5,403 bases of DNA from Actinomycetota bacterium (GTDB taxonomy: Bacteria; Actinomycetota; Acidimicrobiia; Spongiisociales; ZC4RG35), in NCBI GenBank assembly GCA_022615295.1, contig JAKEHF010000019.1:1-5403 (forward strand), read 5' to 3'. The translations under genes were made by a program, and so were the position numbers. The notes beneath the pieces are model-generated. The model made no database searches and had not been told where the DNA came from. It saw only the letters and a program-made list of their open reading frames with translations. Every line of letters starts with the position of its first letter. Positions within the stretch are counted from its first letter, which is position 1. Below are positions 1 to 5,403 of this stretch, piece after piece.

Positions 1-2
1 AT

Positions 3-674
3 GTGGCCGATCCCCGGTTCATCCTGCTCGGCTGGGCGGCGGGTCTGGTGGCCGTCGCCGGCGCTGTTTCCTTGTCGCGGATAGTCGGTCGGGGGTTCGT
101 GTGGTTGACCTCGGCCGTGGGTGCCGCCCTCGGTCTTGTCGCCTTTGCCGCCGACGATCTCTGGCCGGCGAGACCGGCCCCGGTCCTGGTGCTGGTGGCC
201 GCCCTCGTCGCCCGGCGTCAGCGTCCCGCCGGCGTTCTGCTGATTGTCGCCGCCGCGGGGTATCTCCTCGGGGCCGCCGCGTGGGGCGGGCCGCTCCTGG
301 CCACGACACTCGCCGTCGCCCTCGGGGGAGTCACGGGGGAGATGGTGCTCGGCCACTGGTATCTGGTCGACCCCCGGCTCCCTCGGTCCGCCCTCAACGC
401 CCTTGCGATCGTCGGCATCATCGGGCTCTGTGCCGACGGCGCCGCCATCTACGTGGTGGGCCGGCTCAACGCCGGGGGACCGGTCACGGCGTATCTCGCC
501 CTGCTCGTCCTCTCGGTGCTCCTCATGGCCGGCGTCCTCGGCGCCCTGCGCCAGCCGGCCTACTCCGGTGTGATGGCTGCCACCGGTTTGTCCTATCTTG
601 CGGTCCTCACCACCCTGGGCGCCGTGTTCCTGGGTCGGGCGCTGGTGGCGGGTATCGGGCCGTTCAGCAACTGA
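3..674 (+). CDS. Multi-spanning membrane protein of unknown function (start uncertain, possibly 5'-truncated)
   Basis: A 223-residue reading frame made almost entirely of hydrophobic segments, at about residues 6-25, 31-50, 58-72, 77-97, 100-118, 130-153, 161-181 and 191-216. This gives seven or eight membrane passes with very short loops. The only distinctive stretch is GEMVLGHWYLVDPRLP (residues 112-127), at the end of the fifth helix, where H118, W119 and Y120 are unusual polar or aromatic residues. No soluble domain, signal peptide cleavage site or known catalytic motif is visible. I do not recognise the family, and a transporter, sensor or accessory redox subunit cannot be told apart. 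The GTG at position 3 is the first possible start, but the window begins two bases earlier, so the ribosome binding site cannot be seen and the true start may lie upstream. The stop is 9 bases before the aminopeptidase start, suggesting one transcript. The coding frame is well supported by base bias; the function is not known. Confidence 0.75.
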   Translation: MADPRFILLGWAAGLVAVAGAVSLSRIVGRGFVWLTSAVGAALGLVAFAADDLWPARPAPVLVLVAALVARRQRPAGVLLIVAAAGYLLGAAAWGGPLLATTLAVALGGVTGEMVLGHWYLVDPRLPRSALNALAIVGIIGLCADGAAIYVVGRLNAGGPVTAYLALLVLSVLLMAGVLGALRQPAYSGVMAATGLSYLAVLTTLGAVFLGRALVAGIGPFSN

Positions 675-680
675 AGGAGA
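673..680 (+). promoter_or_regulatory. Ribosome binding site of the aminopeptidase gene
   Basis: GAAGGAGA lies four bases before the ATG at 684 and contains AAGGAG, a near-perfect anti-16S match. It overlaps the TGA stop (672-674) of the upstream membrane-protein gene, so ribosomes finishing that gene end on the next gene's loading site. This fixes the aminopeptidase start at 684 and suggests translational coupling within one operon. Confidence 0.85.
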
Positions 681-683
681 ACC

Positions 684-2111
684 ATGCAAGTCAGGACCGC
701 CGGCGCCGACCTCGAAGTCGACGGCGCAACCATCGTCATCGGTGTCATGGAGGGTCTCCTACCGGCCCCCGGTTCGGAGACGATGTTCGGGGGCGTGGAC
801 GTCGATCTGCTCGAGGCGGCGGGGTTCGAGGGAAAGACTTCACAGACGATGACGGTCTCCCACCCCGAAGCCAAGGCGTTGCTTCTTGTCGGTCTCGGAG
901 ACGAGGCCGACTATGACCGCATAAGGGCGGCCTCCGGGAACGCGGTTCGCGCCGCCAGGACGACCCGCCTCGTCACGCATCTCGCAGTGGTGGGCGTGGA
1001 GGGGGCGACACGGGCGGTCGTGGAGGGCAGCGTCCTCGGTGGGTTCCAGTTCCGGGCTTACAAGACCAACGACGAGAAGACCCGCGTCGAGGAGGTCGAA
1101 GTCATCGATGGAGACCCGGGTGAGCTCGCCGAGGCTTTGATCGTCGCCGACGCCACCAATATGGCCCGGACCTGGGTCAACACTCCGGCGAAGGATATGT
1201 CCCCGGTGGCGTTCGCCCAGGAGGTCACGGCCCGAGCCGGCACCGCGGGGCTGGGCTTCGAGGTTTGGGACAAGGACCGGATCGAGACGGAGGGTCTGGG
1301 CGCCTTGCTGGGCGTGGCCGCCGGATCGGACCGGGAGCCCCGTCTGGTCACACTGACCTATCGACCGGAGGGCTCCGTGGGGCGTCTCGCCCTCGTCGGC
1401 AAAGGGATCACCTTCGACTCCGGTGGTCTGTCGCTCAAGCCCTCCGCGGCGATGGAGGAGATGAAGGTCGACATGTCCGGGGCTGCGGCGGTGGTGGCCG
1501 CCACGATGGCGATCGCCGGTCTCGGGCTCCCCATCGAGGTGACCACGATCACACCCCTGACCGACAATGCGGTGGGGGGAGACGCCACCAGACCCGGCGA
1601 CGTCCTCCGGCCCGTCGAGGGGCCGACCATCGAGGTCCTCAACACCGACGCCGAGGGTCGGCTGGTCCTGGCCGACGGCCTGTCCCTGGCTCGGCGGCAC
1701 GACCCCGACCTGATCGTCGACGTCGCCACCCTGACCGGGGCGATGCGTGTCGCCCTCGGCGACAAGATCGCCGGTTTCTTCGCCTCCGATCGCGAGGTCG
1801 CCGCAAAGATCGCCGAGGCGGCAGCACGGGCCGGGGAACCCTTCTGGGAGATGCCCCTCCACAAGGACTACAGAAGGATGCTCGACTCCACCGTGGCCGA
1901 CATCAAGAACGTCACGTCCACTCGTTACGGAGGGGCGATCGCAGCCGCTCTCTTCCTCGCCGAGTACGTCAAGGACACCCCCTGGGCCCACTTGGACATC
2001 GCCGGACCGGCGGTCAGCCGTGAGAACAGCGGAGAGCAGGTTAAGGGTGGGTCAGGTGTCGCAGTGAGGACGCTCGTCGAGCTGGCGCGGGCGATGGCCG
2101 GAGCCGTCTGA
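684..2111 (+). CDS. pepA: Leucyl aminopeptidase, peptidase family M17 (cytosol aminopeptidase)
   Basis: A 475-residue cytoplasmic metallo-aminopeptidase that releases N-terminal residues, preferring leucine and other hydrophobic ones, from peptides (EC 3.4.11.1). Family members form two-metal hexamers. Residues 1 to about 150 form the variable N-terminal domain and the rest is the catalytic domain. The M17 signature NTDAEGRLVLADGL is at 320-333. By spacing from E. coli PepA, the metal ligands correspond to K240, D245, D263, D322 and E324, and the catalytic pair to K252 and R326; all are present, so the enzyme should be active. Other family blocks are VNTPAKDMSP (165-174), GKGITFDSGGLSLKP (239-253), ADIKNV (405-410), GGAIAAALFLAEYV (416-429) and WAHLDIAGPAV (434-444). 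Length is slightly below the usual 480-500, with the shortening in the N-terminal domain. It lies 9 bases after a membrane-protein gene and has a strong ribosome binding site. Some PepA proteins also bind DNA in site-specific recombination, but nothing here points to that role. Confidence 0.97.
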   Translation: MQVRTAGADLEVDGATIVIGVMEGLLPAPGSETMFGGVDVDLLEAAGFEGKTSQTMTVSHPEAKALLLVGLGDEADYDRIRAASGNAVRAARTTRLVTHLAVVGVEGATRAVVEGSVLGGFQFRAYKTNDEKTRVEEVEVIDGDPGELAEALIVADATNMARTWVNTPAKDMSPVAFAQEVTARAGTAGLGFEVWDKDRIETEGLGALLGVAAGSDREPRLVTLTYRPEGSVGRLALVGKGITFDSGGLSLKPSAAMEEMKVDMSGAAAVVAATMAIAGLGLPIEVTTITPLTDNAVGGDATRPGDVLRPVEGPTIEVLNTDAEGRLVLADGLSLARRHDPDLIVDVATLTGAMRVALGDKIAGFFASDREVAAKIAEAAARAGEPFWEMPLHKDYRRMLDSTVADIKNVTSTRYGGAIAAALFLAEYVKDTPWAHLDIAGPAVSRENSGEQVKGGSGVAVRTLVELARAMAGAV

Positions 2112-2134
2112 CAACGTCACCGAATCCCTAGCAT
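2108..2134 (+). promoter_or_regulatory. Candidate sigma-A promoter for the sugar transferase and flippase genes
   Basis: TAGCAT at 2129-2134 fits the actinobacterial -10 form TAnnnT. CTGACA at 2108-2113 resembles TTGACA, but the spacer is only 15 bases, so the -35 assignment is weak. The predicted transcript start falls at about 2141-2144, on or within three bases of the GTG start codon, which would make the mRNA leaderless or nearly so. The start codon itself lacks a ribosome binding site, which supports this reading. The promoter overlaps the last codons and stop of the aminopeptidase gene. Confidence 0.45.
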
Positions 2135-2143
2135 CCCCGGGCA

Positions 2144-3430
2144 GTGCGCACCCGATTCGTCGTCTCGGTGGCGATCACCGACCTGCTGTCTCTGGCCGTC
2201 GGCGTCCTGTGCGCCTCTTGGCTGGTCTTCGACACCCCGTTCCCATGGCAGGCGTTCACGCCGGGGTCGATCTGGCCGCTCCTCGGGTTCCTCACCGGGG
2301 CCATGATCCTCATGTCCTTCCTCACCGAGCAGATGGGGGGGCCGGGGGTGCCCCGGCCGACCTACGGACGGATGATGGCGATCATGGCGGGGTCCGGGCT
2401 GCTCACGGCAGGGCTCCTCGTCGTGTTCCGCGATGTCTACTACTCGACGAGATTCTTCGCCTTCACGCTCCTCGTGTTCCTGGTCCCGGCGACCCTCCAT
2501 CGCCTCGTCCGGCGCAGACGGCCCTGGACGGAGCGGATCGGCGTCATCACCCGGGAGAAGCAGCTCGCCGACGATCTGACCGACTCGGATCACGCCGAGG
2601 TGGTCTGGGTCCTCACCCCCGACTTCGACGGAGACATCGAGCTCCCCGACCGCGGTGTGACCATCGCCGTCGACCTGGGTGACGTGCTGTCGGAACGTGT
2701 CGCCCAGTATCTGTCCTCGTGTGACGTGGCCGGCTACAGCATCCGCCCCTTCTCCTCGATCTACGAGGAGCACACGGGGCGGGTGCCCCTGGTTCGTCTC
2801 GCCGAGGGCTGGGAGATCTCGGCGCCACTCCTCGAAGTGGCGAGGTGGCTCCCCGGAAAGAGGGCCATCGATCTGGTGCTAACCGGGGTCACCGCGGTGG
2901 TATGGGTGCCCATCGGGCTCCTGGTCGCCCTCTGCATCAAGATGGCCGATCCTCCCGGTGAGGCGGTGTTCAGACAGGCCAGGGTGGGCCATAACGGCGA
3001 GGTGTTCACCATGTACAAGTTCCGCACCATGTACACCGACGCCGAGGACTTCGGCCCGCAGTTCGCCCAGGAGGCCGACCCCCGCTTCATCCCCGGTGGG
3101 GCCTTCCTGCGCAAGTCCCGTCTCGACGAGATACCACAGCTCGTCAACGTGCTCATGGGCGACATGGCCTTGGTGGGTCCGCGGGCGGAGCAGGTGCCCT
3201 TTGTCGAGCGATTCAGGAGGACGATCCCGTTCTACGACCACCGTCACATGGTCCGGCCGGGGCTAACAGGTTGGGCTCAGGTCAACTACGGGTATGCCGA
3301 TGACCAGGCTGACACCGTGGAGAAGCTGACCTACGACCTCTACTACATAAAGCACATGTCGCCGGCCCTGGATCTGCGGATTTTCTGGAAGAGCGTCTGG
3401 ACCGTCCTCACCGGCTTCGGGGCGAGATGA
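2144..3430 (+). CDS. Membrane-bound initiating sugar-phosphate transferase (undecaprenyl-phosphate glycosylphosphotransferase, WbaP/EpsB-like)
   Basis: A 428-residue polyprenyl-phosphate sugar-1-phosphate transferase, which begins an exopolysaccharide or other surface glycan by moving a sugar phosphate from a UDP-sugar onto undecaprenyl phosphate at the inner face of the membrane. Four hydrophobic helices lie at about 5-29, 42-60, 77-95 and 102-119, followed by a basic RRRR stop (123-126). A short cytoplasmic region spans about 131-205, then SIYEEHTGRVPLVRL (205-219), a stretch characteristic of large transferases of this family. The catalytic domain starts at the re-entrant helix (about 238-266) and carries RQARVGHNGEVFTMYKFRTM (277-296), RLDEIPQLVNVLMGDMALVG (326-345) with the expected catalytic Asp328-Glu329 pair, and RPGLTGWAQVNYGY (371-384). 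The sugar specificity cannot be read from the sequence. An in-frame TAG at 2129 leaves GTG 2144 as the first usable start, although no ribosome binding site precedes it. The region at 131-205 is shorter than usual and lacks a glycine-rich loop. The stop overlaps the flippase start. Confidence 0.93.
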   Translation: MRTRFVVSVAITDLLSLAVGVLCASWLVFDTPFPWQAFTPGSIWPLLGFLTGAMILMSFLTEQMGGPGVPRPTYGRMMAIMAGSGLLTAGLLVVFRDVYYSTRFFAFTLLVFLVPATLHRLVRRRRPWTERIGVITREKQLADDLTDSDHAEVVWVLTPDFDGDIELPDRGVTIAVDLGDVLSERVAQYLSSCDVAGYSIRPFSSIYEEHTGRVPLVRLAEGWEISAPLLEVARWLPGKRAIDLVLTGVTAVVWVPIGLLVALCIKMADPPGEAVFRQARVGHNGEVFTMYKFRTMYTDAEDFGPQFAQEADPRFIPGGAFLRKSRLDEIPQLVNVLMGDMALVGPRAEQVPFVERFRRTIPFYDHRHMVRPGLTGWAQVNYGYADDQADTVEKLTYDLYYIKHMSPALDLRIFWKSVWTVLTGFGAR

Positions 3431-4647
3431 CGGCCCCCACCGTCGACGTCGGGAGACGGGGTTTCAGGGCGCCGGGCACCGGTTTCATGGTTGGGGGGAG
3501 CCTCATCGGCGCCCTCGGCGCGTATCTCTTCCAGTGGTATGGGGCCCGCTCGCTCGACCCCACGGAGCTGGCACCGATCAGCGCGCTATGGACGCTGTTC
3601 TTCATCCTGGTGACGATCCTCCTGGTCCCCGTGGAGCAGTACGTGACACGGGAGGTGACCAGGGGGCGTAAGGCCATACCGTACGACCTGAAGCCGACCG
3701 CCGTCATGGCCTCTATCGGTGCCGCCCTCGGTCTGGCCTACATCGCAGTCAACTACGAGACCCTCTTCGCCTCCGACCCTCGCTATCTGGTCCAGATCGT
3801 CCTGCTGGTGGTCGGCTATGCGCTGTTGTTCGTCGGCAAGGGGGTCCTCGCCGGATCGAGGAGATTCGCCCTCGTGGGGTGGGTGATGATCGTCGAGACC
3901 GCGGTTCGGTTGCTGGCCGGAGTTGTCTTCCTTTGGCTGCTCCTCGACGCCACCTCGATGGGGTGGGCCATGGTGACCGGTGGTCTGGCAATCCTCGGTC
4001 TCGGCTGGTGGCGTCATGACAAGGGGTTGGTCAAGGAGCCGGCCTCGCCTGCGAGGGGCTTCCTCCTCGGCTACGTCGGCGGCACCTCCTCGTCACAGAT
4101 GCTCCTCGCCGGCGCCCCCCTCGCCGTCAGCTTTCTCGGAGGGAGCCCTGCACTGGTGTCGATCGTCTTCATCACCTTCACGCTGTATCGAGCCCCATTG
4201 ACACTCATCCTCTCACTTCAGGGCAGGGTGCTTCCCTATCTGGTGGGGCTGTCACATGCCGGTGATGACGTGCGACTCTCCAGGATCGCCAAGAACGTGG
4301 TCCTCGGCGGGGGTGCCTTGGCCGTTGCCGGAGGCCTGGTCGGCTGGCTGGTCGGACCCGAGGTCGTCGCCCTCCTCTACGGGCCGGAGTACGAGCCCTC
4401 CACGATCGTGGCCACCATGGCTGCCGCGGGGGTCATGGCCGCCGCCGCGGCACAGGTCGCCTCACAGGTCCTCGTCGCCGAGGGGCGGACCAGATTGCTC
4501 GGGCTCGCCTGGTTTGGGGGTCTGGTCGCCGCCGTGGTCACCGCGGCCATCATCGGCGGTGCTCCGGACACGACGGTCGCCATCGCCTTCACCACAGGGG
4601 AGTTCATAGCCCTGGGTCTGATGGCCCTTCTGGCGATCAGAAGGTAG
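3427..4647 (+). CDS. Polysaccharide (lipid-linked oligosaccharide) flippase, Wzx/MATE-like membrane protein
   Basis: A 406-residue integral membrane protein with about 12 hydrophobic segments spread along its whole length (first about 18-38, last about 383-404) and only short polar loops, the usual size and layout of Wzx-type flippases in the MOP superfamily. These proteins move undecaprenyl-diphosphate-linked glycans from the inner to the outer face of the membrane. Supporting signals are EQYVTREVTRGRK (70-82) after the second helix and GPEVVALLYGPEYEPS (310-325), a form common in polysaccharide-export members of this superfamily. The ATG at 3427 overlaps the TGA of the sugar transferase gene (ATGA, 3427-3430), so the two are translationally coupled and very likely serve the same glycan. 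No strong ribosome binding site is needed or seen. The gene ends with TAG at 4645-4647, inside the last codons of an oppositely oriented gene. A lipid II flippase (MurJ) role is less likely given the length and the transferase partner. The carried glycan is unknown. Confidence 0.88.
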   Translation: MTAPTVDVGRRGFRAPGTGFMVGGSLIGALGAYLFQWYGARSLDPTELAPISALWTLFFILVTILLVPVEQYVTREVTRGRKAIPYDLKPTAVMASIGAALGLAYIAVNYETLFASDPRYLVQIVLLVVGYALLFVGKGVLAGSRRFALVGWVMIVETAVRLLAGVVFLWLLLDATSMGWAMVTGGLAILGLGWWRHDKGLVKEPASPARGFLLGYVGGTSSSQMLLAGAPLAVSFLGGSPALVSIVFITFTLYRAPLTLILSLQGRVLPYLVGLSHAGDDVRLSRIAKNVVLGGGALAVAGGLVGWLVGPEVVALLYGPEYEPSTIVATMAAAGVMAAAAAQVASQVLVAEGRTRLLGLAWFGGLVAAVVTAAIIGGAPDTTVAIAFTTGEFIALGLMALLAIRR

Positions 4648-4939
4648 AGGTCTGGCCGAGGAGACGTGCGTGCTCGGCGGCGAGACCGGGTGGGAATCGC
4701 CAACGCAGCTCCGAGGGGACCACGGGAAGACGATCCACCACCCGGAGCCCCTCTTCAGTCGCCCCCACCAGACCGGCCCTGAGGAGGAGGGGGAGATATC
4801 TGGGCAGCCGCACCTCCTCCCCCTTGTCGGCAGCCCGCATCAGACGTAGCAGCTCGGCTACAGCTCCAGGCCCCAGGGCGGCCACCCAGAATCTCCTCAC
4901 GTAGGGGTCCGAGGGTGGGAACGGTCCGGATCCCGGCAT
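4637..4939 (-). CDS. Small hypothetical protein, probably a conserved actinobacterial family
   Basis: From the ATG at 4939 this gives 100 residues. I do not recognise the family. The protein has a proline-rich start, then PYVRRFWVAALGPGAVAELL (residues 12-31), a probable amphipathic helix running on into RLMRAADKGEEVRLP. Next come LPLLLRAGLV and a short strand-like part (EEGLRVVDRLPVVP), and it ends in helix. The helix, short basic helix, then strands resembles a winged-helix arrangement, but this is only a suggestion. No signal peptide or membrane segment is seen. Third-position G/C bias is strong from 4939 onward and visibly weaker upstream, which is why this start was chosen. GTG 4948, GTG 4972 and ATG 5059 are in frame and remain possible; the last would give 140 residues and sit next to a candidate promoter. 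No convincing ribosome binding site precedes any of them. The 3' end overlaps the flippase gene by 11 bases, tail to tail. Confidence 0.65.
   Translation of the reverse strand: MPGSGPFPPSDPYVRRFWVAALGPGAVAELLRLMRAADKGEEVRLPRYLPLLLRAGLVGATEEGLRVVDRLPVVPSELRWRFPPGLAAEHARLLGQTSTF
4649..4687 (+). terminator. Candidate hairpin terminator after the flippase gene (no U tract)
   Basis: Two bases after the flippase stop, GGTCT (4649-4653) pairs with AGACC (4683-4687) and GCCGAG (4655-4660) pairs with CTCGGC (4673-4678) around a 12-base loop, giving an 11-bp stem with a small internal bulge. There is no following run of T, but high-GC actinobacteria often use such I-shaped hairpins. The sequence is also coding on the opposite strand, so the pairing may be coincidental. 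Confidence 0.3.
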
Positions 4940-4984
4940 GGCCCACACCGGAACCGTGGGTCGGACCCTCACCGTCGGTCGGAG

Positions 4985-5051
4985 AGAAGCGCCCGTCTGC
5001 CCTGCGGCGGATCGGGTTGGAGGACGACTCTGGCCGCCGACGGGCGCTTCT
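4985..5051. repeat. Perfect 13-base inverted repeat with structured loop
   Basis: AGAAGCGCCCGTC (4985-4997) is the exact reverse complement of GACGGGCGCTTCT (5039-5051), with a 41-base loop. Inside the loop GGCGG (5006-5010) pairs with CCGCC (5034-5038), which directly abuts the right arm, so 18 bp can form with one 8-base bulge. Three further pairs can form outside after a one-base bulge. It lies between the two minus-strand genes. No T run follows on either strand, so a classic terminator is not supported. It could be a leader RNA structure, a U-less terminator of the PASTA gene or a protein-binding site. Confidence 0.6.
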
Positions 5052-5066
5052 GCTCTCATCCCTCGT

Positions 5067-5096
5067 GATCTACAACAGAGCGTCAACGATCGTCAA
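5067..5096 (-). promoter_or_regulatory. Weak candidate promoter for the small hypothetical gene, with a direct repeat of TTGACG
   Basis: Read on the minus strand, TTGACG at 5096-5091 is a good -35 element. A second TTGACG copy lies ten bases on, at 5086-5081. The only -10 candidates are GTAGAT (5073-5068, 17-base spacer) or TAGATC (5072-5067, 18-base spacer), both poor. A transcript would start near 5060, beside the in-frame ATG at 5059, and would carry the inverted repeat at 4985-5051. The two TTGACG copies, one helical turn apart, could instead be a repressor or activator site. Confidence 0.3.
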
Positions 5097-5134
5097 GTGG
5101 TGTAGTCGGGTACGCGAAAGAAAACGATGCTGCG

Positions 5135-5403
5135 TCAGTCGCCCGCGGCGAGCTGACCGATGAAGACGGTCACCGTGGCTGACTCGGTGAGCTCTGTCCC
5201 CGGGCCCGGGTTGGTCGAAACGATCCGGTCCACCTGGGCGGGATCGGTCACGTCGACCTTCTGCTGGAAAAGATTGACCCTGACCCCGGTGGCGAGCTCG
5301 AACACCTTTATCGCGGCCAACGCCTCATCGAAGGTCATCCCGATGAGGTTGGGCAGGTCTCCTACCGGGGTCTGACCGGTGGAGACGTAGATCGTGACCA
5401 CGC
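5135..5403 (-). CDS. PASTA-domain protein, C-terminal end only (Ser/Thr kinase or penicillin-binding protein)
   Basis: Only the last 88 or so residues are in the window; the gene enters from the right edge, so its N-terminal part is missing here. The visible part begins with VTIYVSTGQ, the closing strand of one PASTA repeat. A complete repeat follows: it opens with LPNLIGMTFDEALAAI, which carries the P-x-L-x-G-x-x-x-x-x-A pattern, and closes with IVSTNPGPGTELTESATVTVFIG, the usual second half with the P-G-x-x-L turn and last strand. Six residues (QLAAGD) precede the TGA at 5135-5137. PASTA repeats lie outside the cell and bind peptidoglycan fragments or beta-lactams. They occur at the C-terminus of PknB-type Ser/Thr kinases and of some penicillin-binding proteins, and which of these applies cannot be decided from this part. 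The GTG at 5401 is an internal valine codon in the middle of a repeat, not a start. Confidence 0.9.
   Translation of the reverse strand, partial: VVTIYVSTGQTPVGDLPNLIGMTFDEALAAIKVFELATGVRVNLFQQKVDVTDPAQVDRIVSTNPGPGTELTESATVTVFIGQLAAGD

Larger units (their letters stand above)
4940..5134. other. Intergenic region between the two minus-strand genes
   Basis: These 195 bases hold the inverted repeat (4985-5051), the candidate minus-strand promoter (5067-5096) and an A-rich patch (5116-5125). Read on the minus strand, that patch is TTTTCTTT shortly after the PASTA stop codon, but with no convincing stem before it. Reading frames here on both strands have weak codon bias and no family features, so I call no further gene. 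The minus-strand frame is open back to the TTG at 5086, so part of this region may belong to the small hypothetical gene. Confidence 0.5.

Noticed and set aside
840..1991. Long open frame (383 codons) on the minus strand opposite the aminopeptidase
   Set aside because: It is a mirror of the high-GC codon pattern of pepA. Its translation is rich in Gly, Asp, Arg and His with no domain, and the plus-strand frame carries every M17 motif.
1265..2023. Second plus-strand open frame of 252 codons within pepA
   Set aside because: It is an Arg/Gly-rich frame-shifted reading of the same region, with no plausible protein features.
2335..2341. Run of seven G followed by CC and five G, considered as a phase-variation or quadruplex site in the sugar transferase
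   Set aside because: Runs of five to seven G also occur elsewhere in this GC-rich window, the frame is intact, and only two or three G tracts are close enough together, so neither role is supported.
2117..2773. Open frame of 218 codons on the minus strand opposite the sugar transferase
   Set aside because: The translation is low-complexity (many Arg, Asp, Glu, Pro, His) and lies fully opposite a well-identified membrane transferase.
5084..5086. TTG at 5086 as the start of the small minus-strand gene (149 residues)
   Set aside because: This TTG is part of the repeated TTGACG promoter-like element, has no ribosome binding site, and the added N-terminal part has weaker codon bias and low-complexity sequence.
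5098..5134. T-rich stretch after the PASTA stop codon on the minus strand, considered as an intrinsic terminator
   Set aside because: No stem longer than four or five pairs precedes the T-rich stretch.
4915..5163. Plus-strand open frame of 82 codons across the intergenic region
   Set aside because: It overlaps the inverted repeat and parts of both minus-strand genes, has no ribosome binding site, and its composition looks random.

Overview
The window is high-GC bacterial DNA (roughly two thirds G+C by eye, with strongly G/C-biased third codon positions). It shows GTG as well as ATG starts, one apparently leaderless gene and a PASTA-domain protein. Together these point to an actinobacterium, possibly one of the less-studied lineages such as Acidimicrobiia. 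That placement is an inference, because no rRNA or other marker gene is present.

Layout. Positions 3-674 (+) encode a multi-spanning membrane protein of unknown function. It is followed 9 bases later by an M17 leucyl aminopeptidase (684-2111, +) with a clear Shine-Dalgarno sequence overlapping the upstream stop codon, so the two are probably cotranscribed. After a 32-base gap holding a probable promoter comes a pair linked by a 4-base ATGA overlap: a membrane-bound initiating sugar-phosphate transferase (2144-3430, +) and a Wzx/MATE-like polysaccharide flippase (3427-4647, +). Past the flippase the coding strand switches. A small hypothetical protein (4637-4939, -) meets the flippase tail to tail with an 11-base overlap. 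Further right, the C-terminal end of a PASTA-repeat protein (5135-5403, -) runs off the window. The 195 bases between these two minus-strand genes hold a perfect 13-base inverted repeat and a weak candidate promoter.

How the genes fit together. The transferase loads a sugar phosphate onto the lipid carrier undecaprenyl phosphate, and a flippase of this kind moves finished lipid-linked glycans across the membrane. The two therefore cover the first and the export step of one surface-glycan pathway. No glycosyltransferase, polymerase or chain-length regulator lies beside them, so the intermediate steps must be encoded elsewhere. The PASTA protein belongs to cell-wall biology (Ser/Thr kinase or penicillin-binding protein). 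The aminopeptidase is housekeeping peptide turnover.

Novelty. I see no defence system, mobile element, CRISPR array or obviously new multi-gene system. The items most worth a second look are the inverted repeat with structured loop at 4985-5051, the reduced nucleotide-binding-like region in the sugar transferase, the stand-alone transferase/flippase pair, and the two uncharacterised proteins.
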